NCBI GenBank assembly: GCA_964626065.1
Contig: CAZVDE010000017.1
Span: 1-38,181, forward strand
Direction: 5' to 3'
DNA: 38,181 bases
From: UBA3910 sp964626065
GTDB lineage: Bacteria > Bacillota > Limnochordia > Darwinibacteriales > Darwinibacteriaceae
Made by a program: the position numbers and the translations under genes. The notes beneath the pieces are model-generated. The model was not told where the DNA came from and ran no database searches. It worked only from the letters and a program-made list of their open reading frames with translations. Below, piece by piece: positions 1 through 8,729 of this stretch (position 1 is its first letter; each line of letters starts with the position of its first letter).

Positions 1-1109
1 GGCAGCACTTGGCGGAATCCTTTGCCAAACTGTCCGTTTCTAAAGTGGAAGAAGTGGAGGGCGGCTGGATGGGCAGTAGCACCAGCAATTTCCGCCTCAG
101 GGATTTGCAGCGGCTGCAGGGCAGCGAATACATCGTATCCGCCTTTATTCACGAAACAGCTTGGGAGCAGAACGTTTGGGTTAATGATTTAGCCTACAAG
201 GTGTCTGTTGTGGCCAGAACAACTCCGCAGTACGCGGATGCGGTACATCTGGAGCTTAAGGAAGGGCAGTTTTTCACTGAACAGGACCAGCAGCAGGCTA
301 ATCAGGTAGTGTTAATTTCAGAAGCGGTGGCTAAACAGCTTTTTCCCGATCGCTCCCCCCTGGGCGAAAAAATCCGGGTTGCCCACTATGGAGACGGAGA
401 CCCCGGTTTCGAAATCATCGGCGTTTACAAGCCGCCCGCCGCTGCCCTGAGGTCTTTTATGGCCGAAAGCCACCTGATCTTCCCCCTTAGTTTTCAACTT
501 TACCACTTCCGAGAACAGGTTGATTTGGCTGAGGATGCGCCCGAATTTGGCGAAATTTACATTGTTTCCCAACCGGGCAGGGTTTACGATGCGGTTGCGG
601 AAGCGGAAGTATTATTGGCGGATCGCAGCGTAGATGACATGAATGTGAGGGGCGAGTACCTCGCGGACAGTATGTACTTCCGGGACCAGCTGCGCAATAT
701 CACTTTGTTCTTGGGTGCCTTTGCCTTTATGGCCATTTTAATCAGTGCCTTGGGTATTTTAAGCATTATGCTGGTCAGTGTGGTGGAAAGGACGCGAGAA
801 ATCGGGCTGCGCAAGGCTTTGGGCGCCTCGCGGGCTGTGATTATGCGGCAGATTCTAAACGAGTCCCTTGTTTTTTCCCTGCTGGGCGCACTAGTGGGGC
901 TTGCGGCCGCCTCATTTAGCGCGGAAACTTTGGGCACAATGCTGATGCAGGAAATGATGTACCAAGAAGCGGCTGCCATCGGGGGGCTGCATCCTCAAGC
1001 GGCTTTGATCTCTGCGGCCCTAGCGGTATTAGTGGGGCAGGTGTTTGGCCTCTATCCCGCTTGGCAGGCGGCTAGGCTTGATCCGGTCAGGGCGCTGAAT
1101 GATAATTAA
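1..1109 (+). CDS. ABC transporter permease, MacB/FtsX type (5' truncated)
   Basis: The reading frame is open to the left edge of the window, so the true start lies upstream; the first TTG at 9 is not a convincing start. What remains is the second half of a MacB-like permease. A periplasmic-core-like region comes first (about residues 1-225, with a stretch reading ISEAVAKQLFPDRSPLGEKI typical of MacB_PCD). An FtsX domain of about 140 residues follows, with three predicted membrane segments and the family hallmark REIGLRKALGAS between the first two. Such permeases pair with a LolD/MacB-like ATPase and act mechanically across the membrane, often for antimicrobial peptide resistance or lipoprotein and envelope functions. 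The ATPase partner would be upstream and is not visible. The gene ends 20 bases before a strong hairpin terminator. The substrate cannot be told. Confidence 0.85.
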   Translation, partial: QHLAESFAKLSVSKVEEVEGGWMGSSTSNFRLRDLQRLQGSEYIVSAFIHETAWEQNVWVNDLAYKVSVVARTTPQYADAVHLELKEGQFFTEQDQQQANQVVLISEAVAKQLFPDRSPLGEKIRVAHYGDGDPGFEIIGVYKPPAAALRSFMAESHLIFPLSFQLYHFREQVDLAEDAPEFGEIYIVSQPGRVYDAVAEAEVLLADRSVDDMNVRGEYLADSMYFRDQLRNITLFLGAFAFMAILISALGILSIMLVSVVERTREIGLRKALGASRAVIMRQILNESLVFSLLGALVGLAAASFSAETLGTMLMQEMMYQEAAAIGGLHPQAALISAALAVLVGQVFGLYPAWQAARLDPVRALNDN

Positions 1110-1128
1110 AGCAGTGAATAAAAAAGCG

Positions 1129-1157
1129 AAGAACCGGCTTTGACACCGGTTCTTTTT
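1129..1157. terminator. Bidirectional intrinsic terminator
   Basis: A perfect 9-bp stem AAGAACCGG/CCGGTTCTT with an 8-base loop is followed by a T run on the plus strand. The minus strand has an equally T-rich flank after the stem. It lies between two convergent genes and serves both. Confidence 0.88.
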
Positions 1158-1172
1158 GGATCATTAATCAGT

Positions 1173-1754
1173 TTAATTTAAGACAATAATTTTCTCGGGG
1201 GTAGTTTGCGCCGGTATGCTGCGTGTCGAGGCCGTATAGAAGACGACAAGCGTTTTACCTGCAATCTTGGTTACCGGTTTGCCCTGAGCATCGGTAATGA
1301 CAGTGTCAGTGGAAAGGTTCAGCTTTAACTGACCATCACTGCTGACAAGATCATCAGCAAAGGTGGCCACATGGACGAAGCCCACATCTTTTTTGGAGTT
1401 GATCACGATTACCCGCGGAGTCATCTGCGGCGGCATGCTCAGCGCCACCGGTGTGTTTTCGGGGTAATAGGCGGTAATTCTAGTACCCATTGTGAGCTGT
1501 TCTTGGCCCACTGCAGCCCGGACCGTATCATCCAAAAGTACAACATCTTCGGAGATGTAAAATACAATAGAGTTGTCCTTGTTATCCCGATCTTCCGTTA
1601 GGACCGCGTACACATAACCATCATCCCGCACTCCGGTGATCACGCCGGGAAAATGCAAGTAATCCAGCACCTCTTGATCTTGTTTTTGTTTATTCTGCTG
1701 TACGCCAAATAGGATCAAAAGGCCGATTAGGCCGATAGTAATTGCTTTATTCAT
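1173..1754 (-). CDS. Hypothetical membrane-anchored protein with two similar extracytoplasmic beta domains
   Basis: The protein is about 193 residues. The ATG at 1754 is preferred because AGGAGG lies six bases upstream; an in-frame start five codons earlier would fall inside that site. Residues 3-18 form one hydrophobic segment (signal anchor or uncleaved signal), and the rest is polar and beta-rich. Two halves look alike: each has an isoleucine/threonine strand of the type (I/T)SxDxV(L/I), a linker, a K/R-poor strand and a terminal motif (V/E)(K/V)IIVxN, and the second copy also contains TRSIPAQTTPEKI. This resembles the small domains seen next to copper-amine-oxidase-N-like modules in Firmicutes surface proteins, from memory only. 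Function unknown. It has its own promoter and faces away from potA. Confidence 0.7.
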   Translation of the reverse strand: MNKAITIGLIGLLILFGVQQNKQKQDQEVLDYLHFPGVITGVRDDGYVYAVLTEDRDNKDNSIVFYISEDVVLLDDTVRAAVGQEQLTMGTRITAYYPENTPVALSMPPQMTPRVIVINSKKDVGFVHVATFADDLVSSDGQLKLNLSTDTVITDAQGKPVTKIAGKTLVVFYTASTRSIPAQTTPEKIIVLN

Positions 1755-1780
1755 GTTTAACCTCCTCACCGCATGCCTTA

Positions 1781-1809
1781 ATTATATAGGTTTCGGGGTT
1801 AAAGGGCAA
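1781..1809 (-). promoter_or_regulatory. Sigma-A promoter for the 1173-1754 gene
   Basis: On the minus strand: -35 TTGCCC (1804-1809), 17-bp spacer, -10 TATAAT (1781-1786), about 25 bases before the start codon. The -10 is perfect and the -35 matches four of six. Confidence 0.7.
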
Positions 1810-1861
1810 AATAAAGAATTGGGGAAAATGGGAGAAGGCGGCAGCAGGCCAAAGATAATTT

Positions 1862-1890
1862 TTGACATCTTATATTGATTTAATTATACT
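1862..1890 (+). promoter_or_regulatory. Sigma-A promoter of the potABCD operon
   Basis: -35 TTGACA (1862-1867), 17-bp spacer, -10 TATACT (1885-1890), 40 bases before potA. The -35 is perfect. The promoter is flanked by the inverted halves AAGATAA (1852-1858) and TTATCTT (1890-1896), which might bind a regulator but are far apart. Confidence 0.85.
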
Positions 1891-1930
1891 TATCTTACAG
1901 CTGATCTGTTCAAGTGGGAGGTAGCCCTTA

Positions 1931-3046
1931 GTGAACACGCCCTTACTGAGCCTAATTCAAGTTAATAAGTTTTACGATGAGATCCAGGCCTTACACGATG
2001 TCTCCCTAGATATTAAGCATGGCGAATTCTTGACGCTTTTAGGCCCTTCAGGCTGCGGCAAGACGACTTTACTGCGCTGTATTGCCGGCTTGGAGAGGGT
2101 GGATTCGGGCGATATTTTGCTTAACGGCCGTTCAATTAAGGATTTGGCACCTAACAAGCGCAACTTGAACACCGTTTTCCAAAATTACGCCCTTTTTCCC
2201 CATCTAAACGTTTATGACAATGTTGCCTATGGGCCGCGGGTGAAAAAAACCCTGGCGGCGGAGGAGCTGAAGGCGAGAATCGGGGACGTTTTGGAACTGG
2301 TACAGATGTCGGGCTATGAAAAGCGCATGCCTCACCAGCTTTCCGGGGGCCAACGGCAAAGGATCGCCATTGCCCGAGCGCTGATCAATGAACCGGCTAT
2401 TTTACTCTTGGATGAACCCTTGGGTGCTTTAGATTTAAAGTTAAGAAAGCATATGCAGAGTGAATTGACCGGGCTGCAGAAGCAAACCGGGACGACGTTT
2501 GTTTACGTTACTCACGATCAGGAAGAAGCGCTGAACATGTCTGACCGCATCGCGGTCATGGAAGAGGGTGTGCTACTGCAGCTGGGTACTCCCAGGGAGA
2601 TCTACAACAACCCTCGCAATCTGTTTGTGGCCGATTTTATCGGCGAGCGCAATATGCTGCGGGCCCGGCTGGTGCAGGTGGGCGAGCACCGTTCCACCGT
2701 AAAAGTGGGGGAAGATGTGGTTGAAGTTCGCAACCTGCAGCACTGCCTGCTGCAGACGGCGAAAGATGCGATCTTGGCTGTCCATCGAGACAAAATGAGG
2801 ATATTTTGCGAGCCGGTACCAAATGCTTTACTGGGGCAGGTGGTTTCCATACATTATGCGGGGTCGCAGATTCGCATAGAAGTGATGGTAGGTGCCCAGC
2901 ATGTCACTGTGGTGGAGTATCAGAAAAACGAGTGCCAGTGTAAGGTGGGTGAACAGGTTTACCTCACCTGGGAGGATGGGGGAGCAATCCTGCTGCCCCT
3001 GGAAAAGGCCTGGACGGAAAGGGCGGTTGGGTATGCAAAGGCTTAA
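1931..3046 (+). CDS. potA: Spermidine/putrescine ABC transporter, ATP-binding protein PotA
   Basis: ATPase that powers polyamine import with PotB, PotC and the lipoprotein PotD. At 371 residues it matches the family length. Walker A GPSGCGKT is at residues 38-45, a Q-loop near 84, the ABC signature LSGGQRQR starts at 137, Walker B ILLLDE is at 157-162 and the switch histidine THDQ is at about 195. The last 130 residues form a TOBE regulatory domain. The GTG start at 1931 has GGGAGG upstream. It is the first gene of a tight four-gene operon; its 3' end overlaps potB by 14 bases, suggesting translational coupling. Related Opu, Fbp and Cys ATPases share these motifs, but the order A-B-C-D and the PotD partner support polyamines. 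Confidence 0.95.
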   Translation: MNTPLLSLIQVNKFYDEIQALHDVSLDIKHGEFLTLLGPSGCGKTTLLRCIAGLERVDSGDILLNGRSIKDLAPNKRNLNTVFQNYALFPHLNVYDNVAYGPRVKKTLAAEELKARIGDVLELVQMSGYEKRMPHQLSGGQRQRIAIARALINEPAILLLDEPLGALDLKLRKHMQSELTGLQKQTGTTFVYVTHDQEEALNMSDRIAVMEEGVLLQLGTPREIYNNPRNLFVADFIGERNMLRARLVQVGEHRSTVKVGEDVVEVRNLQHCLLQTAKDAILAVHRDKMRIFCEPVPNALLGQVVSIHYAGSQIRIEVMVGAQHVTVVEYQKNECQCKVGEQVYLTWEDGGAILLPLEKAWTERAVGYAKA

Positions 3047-3881
3047 ACAGAACCTATTAGCCATACCCATTTTGGCCTGGGTCGGCACCTTTGTGGGCGT
3101 CCCCTTGATTTTTGTCGTTATCTTGAGTTTTCTCTCGCGGGATAGTTTGGGCAACATTGTGTGGCAGTTTACATTTGATAATTACAGGCGCATGGCCGAT
3201 CCCATTTACTTAAGGGTTTATTTCAATTCATTTTTGCTGGCCGCCCTGACCGGTTTGGTGACCTTAGTGATTGGCTACCCGGTGGCCTACATTACTTCCA
3301 ACTTACCGCCGAAAAGGCGCGCCTTGGCCATCGGTTTGATTATACTGCCTTTTTGGATCTCCAGCCTGCTGCGTACTTACGGCTGGGTGATCTTGTTGGG
3401 CAATGCGGGGATTATCAATAACATCTTGCTTGCGCTGAAGATAATTGAGCGGCCCCTGCCCCTGATGTACAAATTCGGCACGACACTGGTTGGTACCGCT
3501 TACATGCTGATTCCGTTCATGGTGATCGCCATCTTTAACTCGGTTGATAAACTGGACCGCTCCCTTTTGGAGGCTTCCTATGATTTGGGTGCGGGCCGGT
3601 GGCAGACTTTTTGGAAGATCACGCTTCCCTTGACGGTACCGGGCATCGCGGGAGGCTTTACGCTGGTGTTTATTCCCGCTTTAGGCCTCTTTTTCATCTC
3701 GGATCTGTTGGGGGGCGGCCGCACCATTTTTTTGGGCAACTTGATCAACACCCAAGTTACCCGCAGCAGAAACAGGCCCCTGGGCGCGGCCTTTTCCATA
3801 GGCATGATCGGTTTGGTGCTGTTGATCATCGCCATCTATGCCCGGGTGGCCAGGGATAATAGGGAAGGGTTGTTCGGATGA
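3033..3881 (+). CDS. potB: Spermidine/putrescine ABC transporter permease PotB
   Basis: Inner-membrane subunit of the polyamine importer. The ATG at 3033 begins the conserved MQRLKQNL N-terminus and gives 282 residues, the usual PotB size; the longer open frame from 2892 runs inside potA and has no family-like sequence. About six membrane segments are visible. The coupling-helix (EAA) motif EASYDLGAGRWQTFWKITLPLTVPG lies around residues 178-202 and contacts PotA. The start overlaps potA by 14 bases and the stop overlaps potC in an ATGA junction, so the three are translated together. Confidence 0.93.
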   Translation: MQRLKQNLLAIPILAWVGTFVGVPLIFVVILSFLSRDSLGNIVWQFTFDNYRRMADPIYLRVYFNSFLLAALTGLVTLVIGYPVAYITSNLPPKRRALAIGLIILPFWISSLLRTYGWVILLGNAGIINNILLALKIIERPLPLMYKFGTTLVGTAYMLIPFMVIAIFNSVDKLDRSLLEASYDLGAGRWQTFWKITLPLTVPGIAGGFTLVFIPALGLFFISDLLGGGRTIFLGNLINTQVTRSRNRPLGAAFSIGMIGLVLLIIAIYARVARDNREGLFG

Positions 3882-4669
3882 GGGCTAAAGGCAGTCGTTT
3901 CGGTGTATTTTACCTCTCGTTATTTTTCGTTCTTTTATATTTACCTGTGATCAGCGTCATTTTGTATTCCTTTAACGCCAGCCCCTCCACTGCCCGCTGG
4001 ACCGGATTGACGCTGGATTGGTACAAAGAGCTGTTCGCGGATCGGGTAATCAGCGCCGCCTTTAAGGTGAGTATTCAGGTGGCCCTAATTACCGCCCTTG
4101 TTTCCGCGGTGCTGGGAACGGCCACGGCTGTGATCGCCATGTCCGTGGGCGGGGGCATGAAAAAAACGATCCAAGGGGTAATGCTTTTGCCCCTGCTCGT
4201 GCCGGAAGTGGCTTTAGGCGTCTCGCTGCTGTTTTTCTTTAACGCGCTGCGCCTGCCCTTCGGCCATCTGACACTGGTGCTGGCCCATTCTTTGTTTTGC
4301 GTGCCCTACGTTTATATCATGGTGCAATTGAGGCTGCAGGAGATTGATAAATCGATCTTAGAATCGGCCCGCGATCTAGGGGCCACCAGGTGGCAGATGG
4401 TGAAAACGATAATCCTGCCCTTGGTCACGCCCTCCATTGTGACTGCCTCGCTCTTGGCTTTAGCCCTGTCCTTGGATGATGTGGTTATCTCCACTTATAT
4501 GTCCGGGCCTAGGGCCACAACTCTGCCGGTACACATCTTTTCCATGATGCGCGTTGGCGTCACTCCCATGGTTAACGCCTTATGCACCCTGATTTTGGTA
4601 GGGACGTTTTTCATAATCGGTCTAAGTCAAATAATAAGTAAAAGGTATCAATCAAAGGAGGTTGTCTGA
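3878..4669 (+). CDS. potC: Spermidine/putrescine ABC transporter permease PotC
   Basis: Second permease of the polyamine importer, 263 residues. It has an N-terminal membrane segment, about six membrane segments in all, and the EAA motif ESARDLGATRWQMVKTIILP near residues 156-175. The N-terminal half carries the PotC-like SFNASPSTARWTGLTLDWY stretch. The start codon overlaps the potB stop (ATGA). The gene ends with TGA immediately followed by the GTG of potD; an AAAGGAGG at 4654-4661, inside the potC end, serves potD. Confidence 0.93.
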   Translation: MRAKGSRFGVFYLSLFFVLLYLPVISVILYSFNASPSTARWTGLTLDWYKELFADRVISAAFKVSIQVALITALVSAVLGTATAVIAMSVGGGMKKTIQGVMLLPLLVPEVALGVSLLFFFNALRLPFGHLTLVLAHSLFCVPYVYIMVQLRLQEIDKSILESARDLGATRWQMVKTIILPLVTPSIVTASLLALALSLDDVVISTYMSGPRATTLPVHIFSMMRVGVTPMVNALCTLILVGTFFIIGLSQIISKRYQSKEVV

Positions 4670-5737
4670 GTGGAGAAAAAGAACTTTAAAAGGATTGCGG
4701 TTGTGCTGATGATCGTGGTTTTGGCCTTGGTTTCGACCGGCTGTTCCAGCCGCAAAAAGGTGCAAGAATTGAATCTGATGACTTGGGGCGGTGATTTCAT
4801 ACCCCGAGTAGTTATTGAGCAATTTACGGAAGAAACGGGAATAAAGGTCAATTACAAAGAGGTCAGTTCTAACGAAGAGATGCAGTCTTTGTTGGAGGCC
4901 AACCCCGATCAATACGATCTGGCGGTCGTGACAGACTACATGGTGGATATTTTGCGTCAAAACGGCAATTTGGCTGTCTTAGACCACAGTCAGATGCCCA
5001 ATTATGCCAACATCAACCCGGTTTATTTCGGCCCCTATTATGACCCTAAAGATGAGCATTCCATACCCTATGCCGTTTCCATCTCCTTTCTTTTGGTCAA
5101 TCCGGAAGGGGTTGCCGAACTTGGTGCTGCGCCCATCACCGGTTATAATGACCTGTGGCAGGAAGAGCTGCGCGATAATATCGTAATCATTGACTGGGGC
5201 GTGGAGGTCATTGGCTTTGTCTTAAAATCCCTAGGTTACGAGTACAACGAGACCGATCCGGTTAAAGTGGCGCAAGCGCGGGAAAAACTCTTCGCCTTAA
5301 AACCGAATATCATGCGTTTTGAGACCAATACACCCGAAGATTCGCTGTTGAGCGGTGAGGCGGTTGTGGGCTTTATGTATTCCAACCAGGCCGTAAAGGG
5401 CCAAGCCGCGGATAACAGGCTCACACCTGTCTTTCCCACGGAGGGCATGCCCATTTATATAGACTCTTGGGTCATGTCCAAAGAGGCGCCCAATAAAGAA
5501 GGGGCTTACAAATTCCTCAACTTTGTGATGCAGCCCAAAATTGCGGCCAAGATCGCGGATTTGACCAAGTTCACAACTCCCAATAAAGGGGCGGAAGAAC
5601 ATCTGCCGCAGGACTTCCAAAACAATCCCATGCTTAACCTGGCCGATGAGGTTGTGGAAAACACCAGTTTCTACATTGGCGTTGATAAGGTGCTGGAAGA
5701 ATACGATCACATCTATTCCGAATTCAAACTGCGTTAA
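4670..5737 (+). CDS. potD: Spermidine/putrescine-binding lipoprotein PotD
   Basis: Extracytoplasmic solute receptor of the importer, anchored as a lipoprotein: a lysine-rich start, a hydrophobic stretch and the lipobox VSTGC with the modified cysteine at residue 25. The 355-residue length and the mature start LNLMTWGGDFIP, followed by FTEETGIKVNY, are typical of PotD/PotF. Acidic and aromatic residues for amine binding are plausible (for example TDYMVDILRQ and IPYAVS), but specificity for spermidine or putrescine cannot be told. Start GTG at 4670, directly after the potC stop, with AAAGGAGG eight bases upstream. Last gene of the operon. Confidence 0.93.
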   Translation: MEKKNFKRIAVVLMIVVLALVSTGCSSRKKVQELNLMTWGGDFIPRVVIEQFTEETGIKVNYKEVSSNEEMQSLLEANPDQYDLAVVTDYMVDILRQNGNLAVLDHSQMPNYANINPVYFGPYYDPKDEHSIPYAVSISFLLVNPEGVAELGAAPITGYNDLWQEELRDNIVIIDWGVEVIGFVLKSLGYEYNETDPVKVAQAREKLFALKPNIMRFETNTPEDSLLSGEAVVGFMYSNQAVKGQAADNRLTPVFPTEGMPIYIDSWVMSKEAPNKEGAYKFLNFVMQPKIAAKIADLTKFTTPNKGAEEHLPQDFQNNPMLNLADEVVENTSFYIGVDKVLEEYDHIYSEFKLR

Positions 5738-5758
5738 AGGTGTACTCAAGGTTAGTGA

Positions 5759-5786
5759 AGGGGCGGCTGTTCAAACAGCCGCCCCT
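5759..5786. terminator. Strong hairpin between convergent potD and tex
   Basis: A perfect 12-bp stem AGGGGCGGCTGT/ACAGCCGCCCCT with a TCAA loop sits between two gene ends. The T run on the plus strand comes only about 12 bases later (5799-5804, inside tex), so it is a less classical terminator, but the position argues for transcription end or 3'-end protection on both sides. Confidence 0.65.
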
Positions 5787-5790
5787 GCGC

Positions 5791-7947
5791 TTAATCGCCT
5801 TTTTTCATTGTCAAGCTGATGCGCCCCCTAGCCTGCTCAACCCCTAAGACTCTCACCGAAACAATATCGCCAACCTGTACCACGTCTGTGGGGTGGCGTA
5901 CATAGTCGTCGCTGAGCTGCGAGATGTGTACCAAGCCGGCTTTTTCCACACCTATGTCCACGAAGGCGCCAAAATCAACCACATTTTGTACCGTTCCCTG
6001 TAAAGTCAGGCCCGGCCTCAGATCTTTTAGGCTGAGCACATCTTCCCTAAACAGCGGTGCGGGCAGCTCGTCGCGCGGATCGCGGCCGGGCTGGCCTAGG
6101 GCGGCGATAATATCCCGTACTGTTGGTTCGCCCGCTTGGAGCGTATGGGCGATTGTTTTGGCGTCCAGCTTTTTCAGCTTCTGCCTAATGGTGTCCAGCG
6201 TTTGGCGATCAGTTAAATCTTGTTCTTCATAATCGATTTCGGCTAAAATTTTCACTGCCAAAGGGTAGGATTCGGGGTGGACCGCGGTGTTGTCTAAGGG
6301 CCTGTTTCCATCCGCGATACGCAGAAATCCCGCGGCCTGCTCAAACGTTTTGGGCCCCAAACCCTTTACTTTTTTCAGTTCCGCCCTGCTTTGGAATGTA
6401 CCGTTTGTGAGGCGGTAGTTTACAACTTCGTTGGCCACTCTGGCAGATAGGCCTGAGACATACCTTAACAGCGCGCCCGAGGCGGTATTCAACTCAACGC
6501 CCACATGGTTGACGCAGCTTTCCACCACTGTCTCCAAGGTACCCGAGAGTTCCCTTTGGTTCACGTCATGCTGGTATTGGCCCACCCCGATCGATTTAGG
6601 GTCAATTTTAACTAGTTCCGCCAGGGGATCCTGCACCCTTCTGGCGATGGAGATCGCGCCGCGGATTGAAACATCTAAATCGGGGAACTCCTGCCTGGCT
6701 AAATCAGAAGCGGAATAAACGGAGGCGCCCGCCTCATTGATTACCAAATACTGCAGGTCGGGGCAGTGTTCTTTGATCAGTTCTGCCACTAATTGCTCTG
6801 TTTCTCGGCTGGCGGTGCCGTTGCCGATGGTGACTAGGGACAATTCGTGTTTTGCCGCCAAAGATTTCAACACTAGCAAGGACTCAGCCCAGCGCCTCTG
6901 GGGTACGTGGGGAAAGATTGTGGTGTGTTCCAAGAGATCGCCGAATTCATTGACTGCCACCACCTTACAGCCGGTGCGGTAAGCGGGATCGATGCCCAGC
7001 ACGCGGCGGCCCCTGATGGGGCTTTGCAGCAATAGATCGCGCAGGTTTTTGGCGAAGATCTCAATTGCGTGTTCTTCCGCTTTTTCCGTAAGTGTATTGC
7101 GGATTTCCCGCTCCAGGCTGGGCCCTAACAGGCGCCCATAGCCGTCTTCTATGGCGGCTAAGATCCGTGGGGCAGCCGGGGATGAACGGTCTTGAAGAAG
7201 TTTTTTGCTCAGCAGCGAGACCACTTGAGTCCGATCCACCTCGATGCGGACTTTGAGCACCTTGAGGCGTTCGCCCCGATTTAATGCTAAAATTCTATGG
7301 GGCGGTATCTTATGTACGTCTTCGTAATAGTCGAAATACATCTCAAATTCTTTCGCCTGCTCAATTTCGTCTGTATCGCTTCCTTCACTCACAAGCAGGC
7401 CGGTGGTGTAGGTGAAATTGCGGATCAGCGCCCTTAAAGCGGGATCATCCGCAAATTGTTCCGCCAGAATATCCCCGGCACCTTGCAGTGCCTCCTCAAT
7501 CGTTGGGACTTCTTCGCTCACAAAGGGCTCAGCCAATGTTTCCGGTTGCTCCGCACCCTGCATGAAAAGTCTAGCTGCCAGGGGCTCCAGGCCCTTTTCC
7601 TTAGCCACTGCAGCCCTGGTTCGCCGCTTGGGCCTGAAGGGCCTGTAAATGTCTTCCAACTCCTGCAGCGCGGTGGCCTTGGCAATGGCGGCCGCGATCT
7701 TGGGTGTCATTTTTTCTTGTTCTTCGATTAAGCGGGCAACATCAGCCTTGCGTTCCGCCAGATTTCTTAAATAGGTCAGCCTTTCGGACAGCTCCCTGAT
7801 AACCGTTTCATCAAGTTCGCCCGTCGCTTCCTTGCGGTAGCGGGCAATAAAAGGAATGGTATTGCCCCCATCCAGAAGTTCTACTGTCTGCTCCACCTGT
7901 TTTGTGCCGATTTTCAATTCTGCCGCTAACTGTCTAGTAATTTCCAT
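5791..7947 (-). CDS. tex: Tex family RNA-binding transcription accessory protein
   Basis: Cytoplasmic nucleic-acid-binding protein of 718 residues, the usual Tex length. In order: the Tex N-terminal helical domain (about 1-190), a YqgF/RuvX-like RNase H fold (starting near RRVLGIDPAYRTG, about residue 318), a helix-hairpin-helix region (VGQYQHDVNQ then VKGLGPKTFEQAAGFLRI) and a C-terminal S1 RNA-binding domain (last 75 residues, GTVQNVVDFGAFVDIGVEKA). Tex is tied to transcription fidelity and toxin gene expression in some pathogens; its precise job is unclear. The ATG has GGGAGGA upstream. It is divergent from yigZ. Confidence 0.95.
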   Translation of the reverse strand: MEITRQLAAELKIGTKQVEQTVELLDGGNTIPFIARYRKEATGELDETVIRELSERLTYLRNLAERKADVARLIEEQEKMTPKIAAAIAKATALQELEDIYRPFRPKRRTRAAVAKEKGLEPLAARLFMQGAEQPETLAEPFVSEEVPTIEEALQGAGDILAEQFADDPALRALIRNFTYTTGLLVSEGSDTDEIEQAKEFEMYFDYYEDVHKIPPHRILALNRGERLKVLKVRIEVDRTQVVSLLSKKLLQDRSSPAAPRILAAIEDGYGRLLGPSLEREIRNTLTEKAEEHAIEIFAKNLRDLLLQSPIRGRRVLGIDPAYRTGCKVVAVNEFGDLLEHTTIFPHVPQRRWAESLLVLKSLAAKHELSLVTIGNGTASRETEQLVAELIKEHCPDLQYLVINEAGASVYSASDLARQEFPDLDVSIRGAISIARRVQDPLAELVKIDPKSIGVGQYQHDVNQRELSGTLETVVESCVNHVGVELNTASGALLRYVSGLSARVANEVVNYRLTNGTFQSRAELKKVKGLGPKTFEQAAGFLRIADGNRPLDNTAVHPESYPLAVKILAEIDYEEQDLTDRQTLDTIRQKLKKLDAKTIAHTLQAGEPTVRDIIAALGQPGRDPRDELPAPLFREDVLSLKDLRPGLTLQGTVQNVVDFGAFVDIGVEKAGLVHISQLSDDYVRHPTDVVQVGDIVSVRVLGVEQARGRISLTMKKGD

Positions 7948-8027
7948 AGCAATCCTCCCAAGGATAGAATACCAGAAGGGGAAGGAAGAAGCAAAGCGGT
8001 GTTGAACTTTTGCTAGAGGTGGTTTTG

Positions 8028-8666
8028 GTGCTGGTAGAATACAAAACGGCGGCTAAAGAGGCTGAAATTACGCTGATTGAGCGAAAATCGAAATTTATCG
8101 GGCGCATTAAGCCGGTGCAAACGGTGGAAGAGGCGGAAGAATTTATCGAAGCGGTGCGCAAAGAGCATTGGGATGCCACCCATAATGTACCCGCCTATAT
8201 TATCGGTGCCAATCAAGAGGTGCAAAAATTCAGCGATGCCAATGAGCCGGGCGGCACCGCGGGTTTGCCCATGCTGGAAATGCTGAAAAGCCACGATGTG
8301 GTGAACGTGGCGGCGGTGGTGACCCGCTATTACGGCGGAATTCAGTTGGGAAGGGGCGGCTTGATTCGGGCCTACGGTGGTACTACCAGGCAGGCTCTTT
8401 TGGCGGCCGGCATTGTGCGCATGGTTCCCGCCCGCGAGGTGGCGGTAACGGTGGATTATGTGCATGTGGGTAAAATTCAAAATGAGCTGCTGGGCGCGGG
8501 CATCTTTATTGCTGATACCGAATATTTAGAGAATGTGACTTTCCATGTGCAGCTTTTGCAAGACGAATTGGAAAAAATCCGCCAGCTGCTGCAGGAATTA
8601 ACGGCCAATGAGTTTACCTGGTCCGCGGGGGGCGAGCTTTACAGGGCGCTGCCCCTGGGAGAATAG
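8028..8666 (+). CDS. yigZ: YigZ/IMPACT family protein (UPF0029 plus DUF1949)
   Basis: Cytoplasmic protein of about 212 residues. The N-terminal IMPACT domain has the family hallmarks KSKFIG, the central EPGGTAGLPML and RYYGGIQLGRGGLIRAYG. The C-terminal 70 residues form a DUF1949 ferredoxin-like domain. Eukaryotic IMPACT regulates Gcn2, but the bacterial role is not settled (nucleic acid or ribosome binding is suggested by structure). The GTG at 8028 is chosen because AGAGGTGG lies five bases before it; a TTG six codons earlier has no ribosome site. Confidence 0.92.
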   Translation: MLVEYKTAAKEAEITLIERKSKFIGRIKPVQTVEEAEEFIEAVRKEHWDATHNVPAYIIGANQEVQKFSDANEPGGTAGLPMLEMLKSHDVVNVAAVVTRYYGGIQLGRGGLIRAYGGTTRQALLAAGIVRMVPAREVAVTVDYVHVGKIQNELLGAGIFIADTEYLENVTFHVQLLQDELEKIRQLLQELTANEFTWSAGGELYRALPLGE

Positions 8667-8670
8667 CGTA

Positions 8671-8700
8671 CTGCCCAAAAAAGATTGTATGTGGTATAAT
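8671..8700 (+). promoter_or_regulatory. Extended -10 promoter for the TPM/lemA operon
   Basis: A perfect -10 TATAAT (8695-8700) is preceded by TGG, giving the TGn extension that can replace a good -35. The -35 position (CTGCCC, 8671-8676, 18-bp spacer) is weak. Confidence 0.7.
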
Positions 8701-8729
8701 AACATAGTCGGAGAAAGGGGTGTGATTCG

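Noticed and set aside
1852..1896. AAGATAA and TTATCTT as a pot operon operator
   Set aside because: The half sites are 31 bases apart and AT-rich; chance is a sufficient explanation.
2892..3032. Longer PotB starting inside potA
   Set aside because: The first 47 residues are potA sequence read out of frame and do not resemble PotB.
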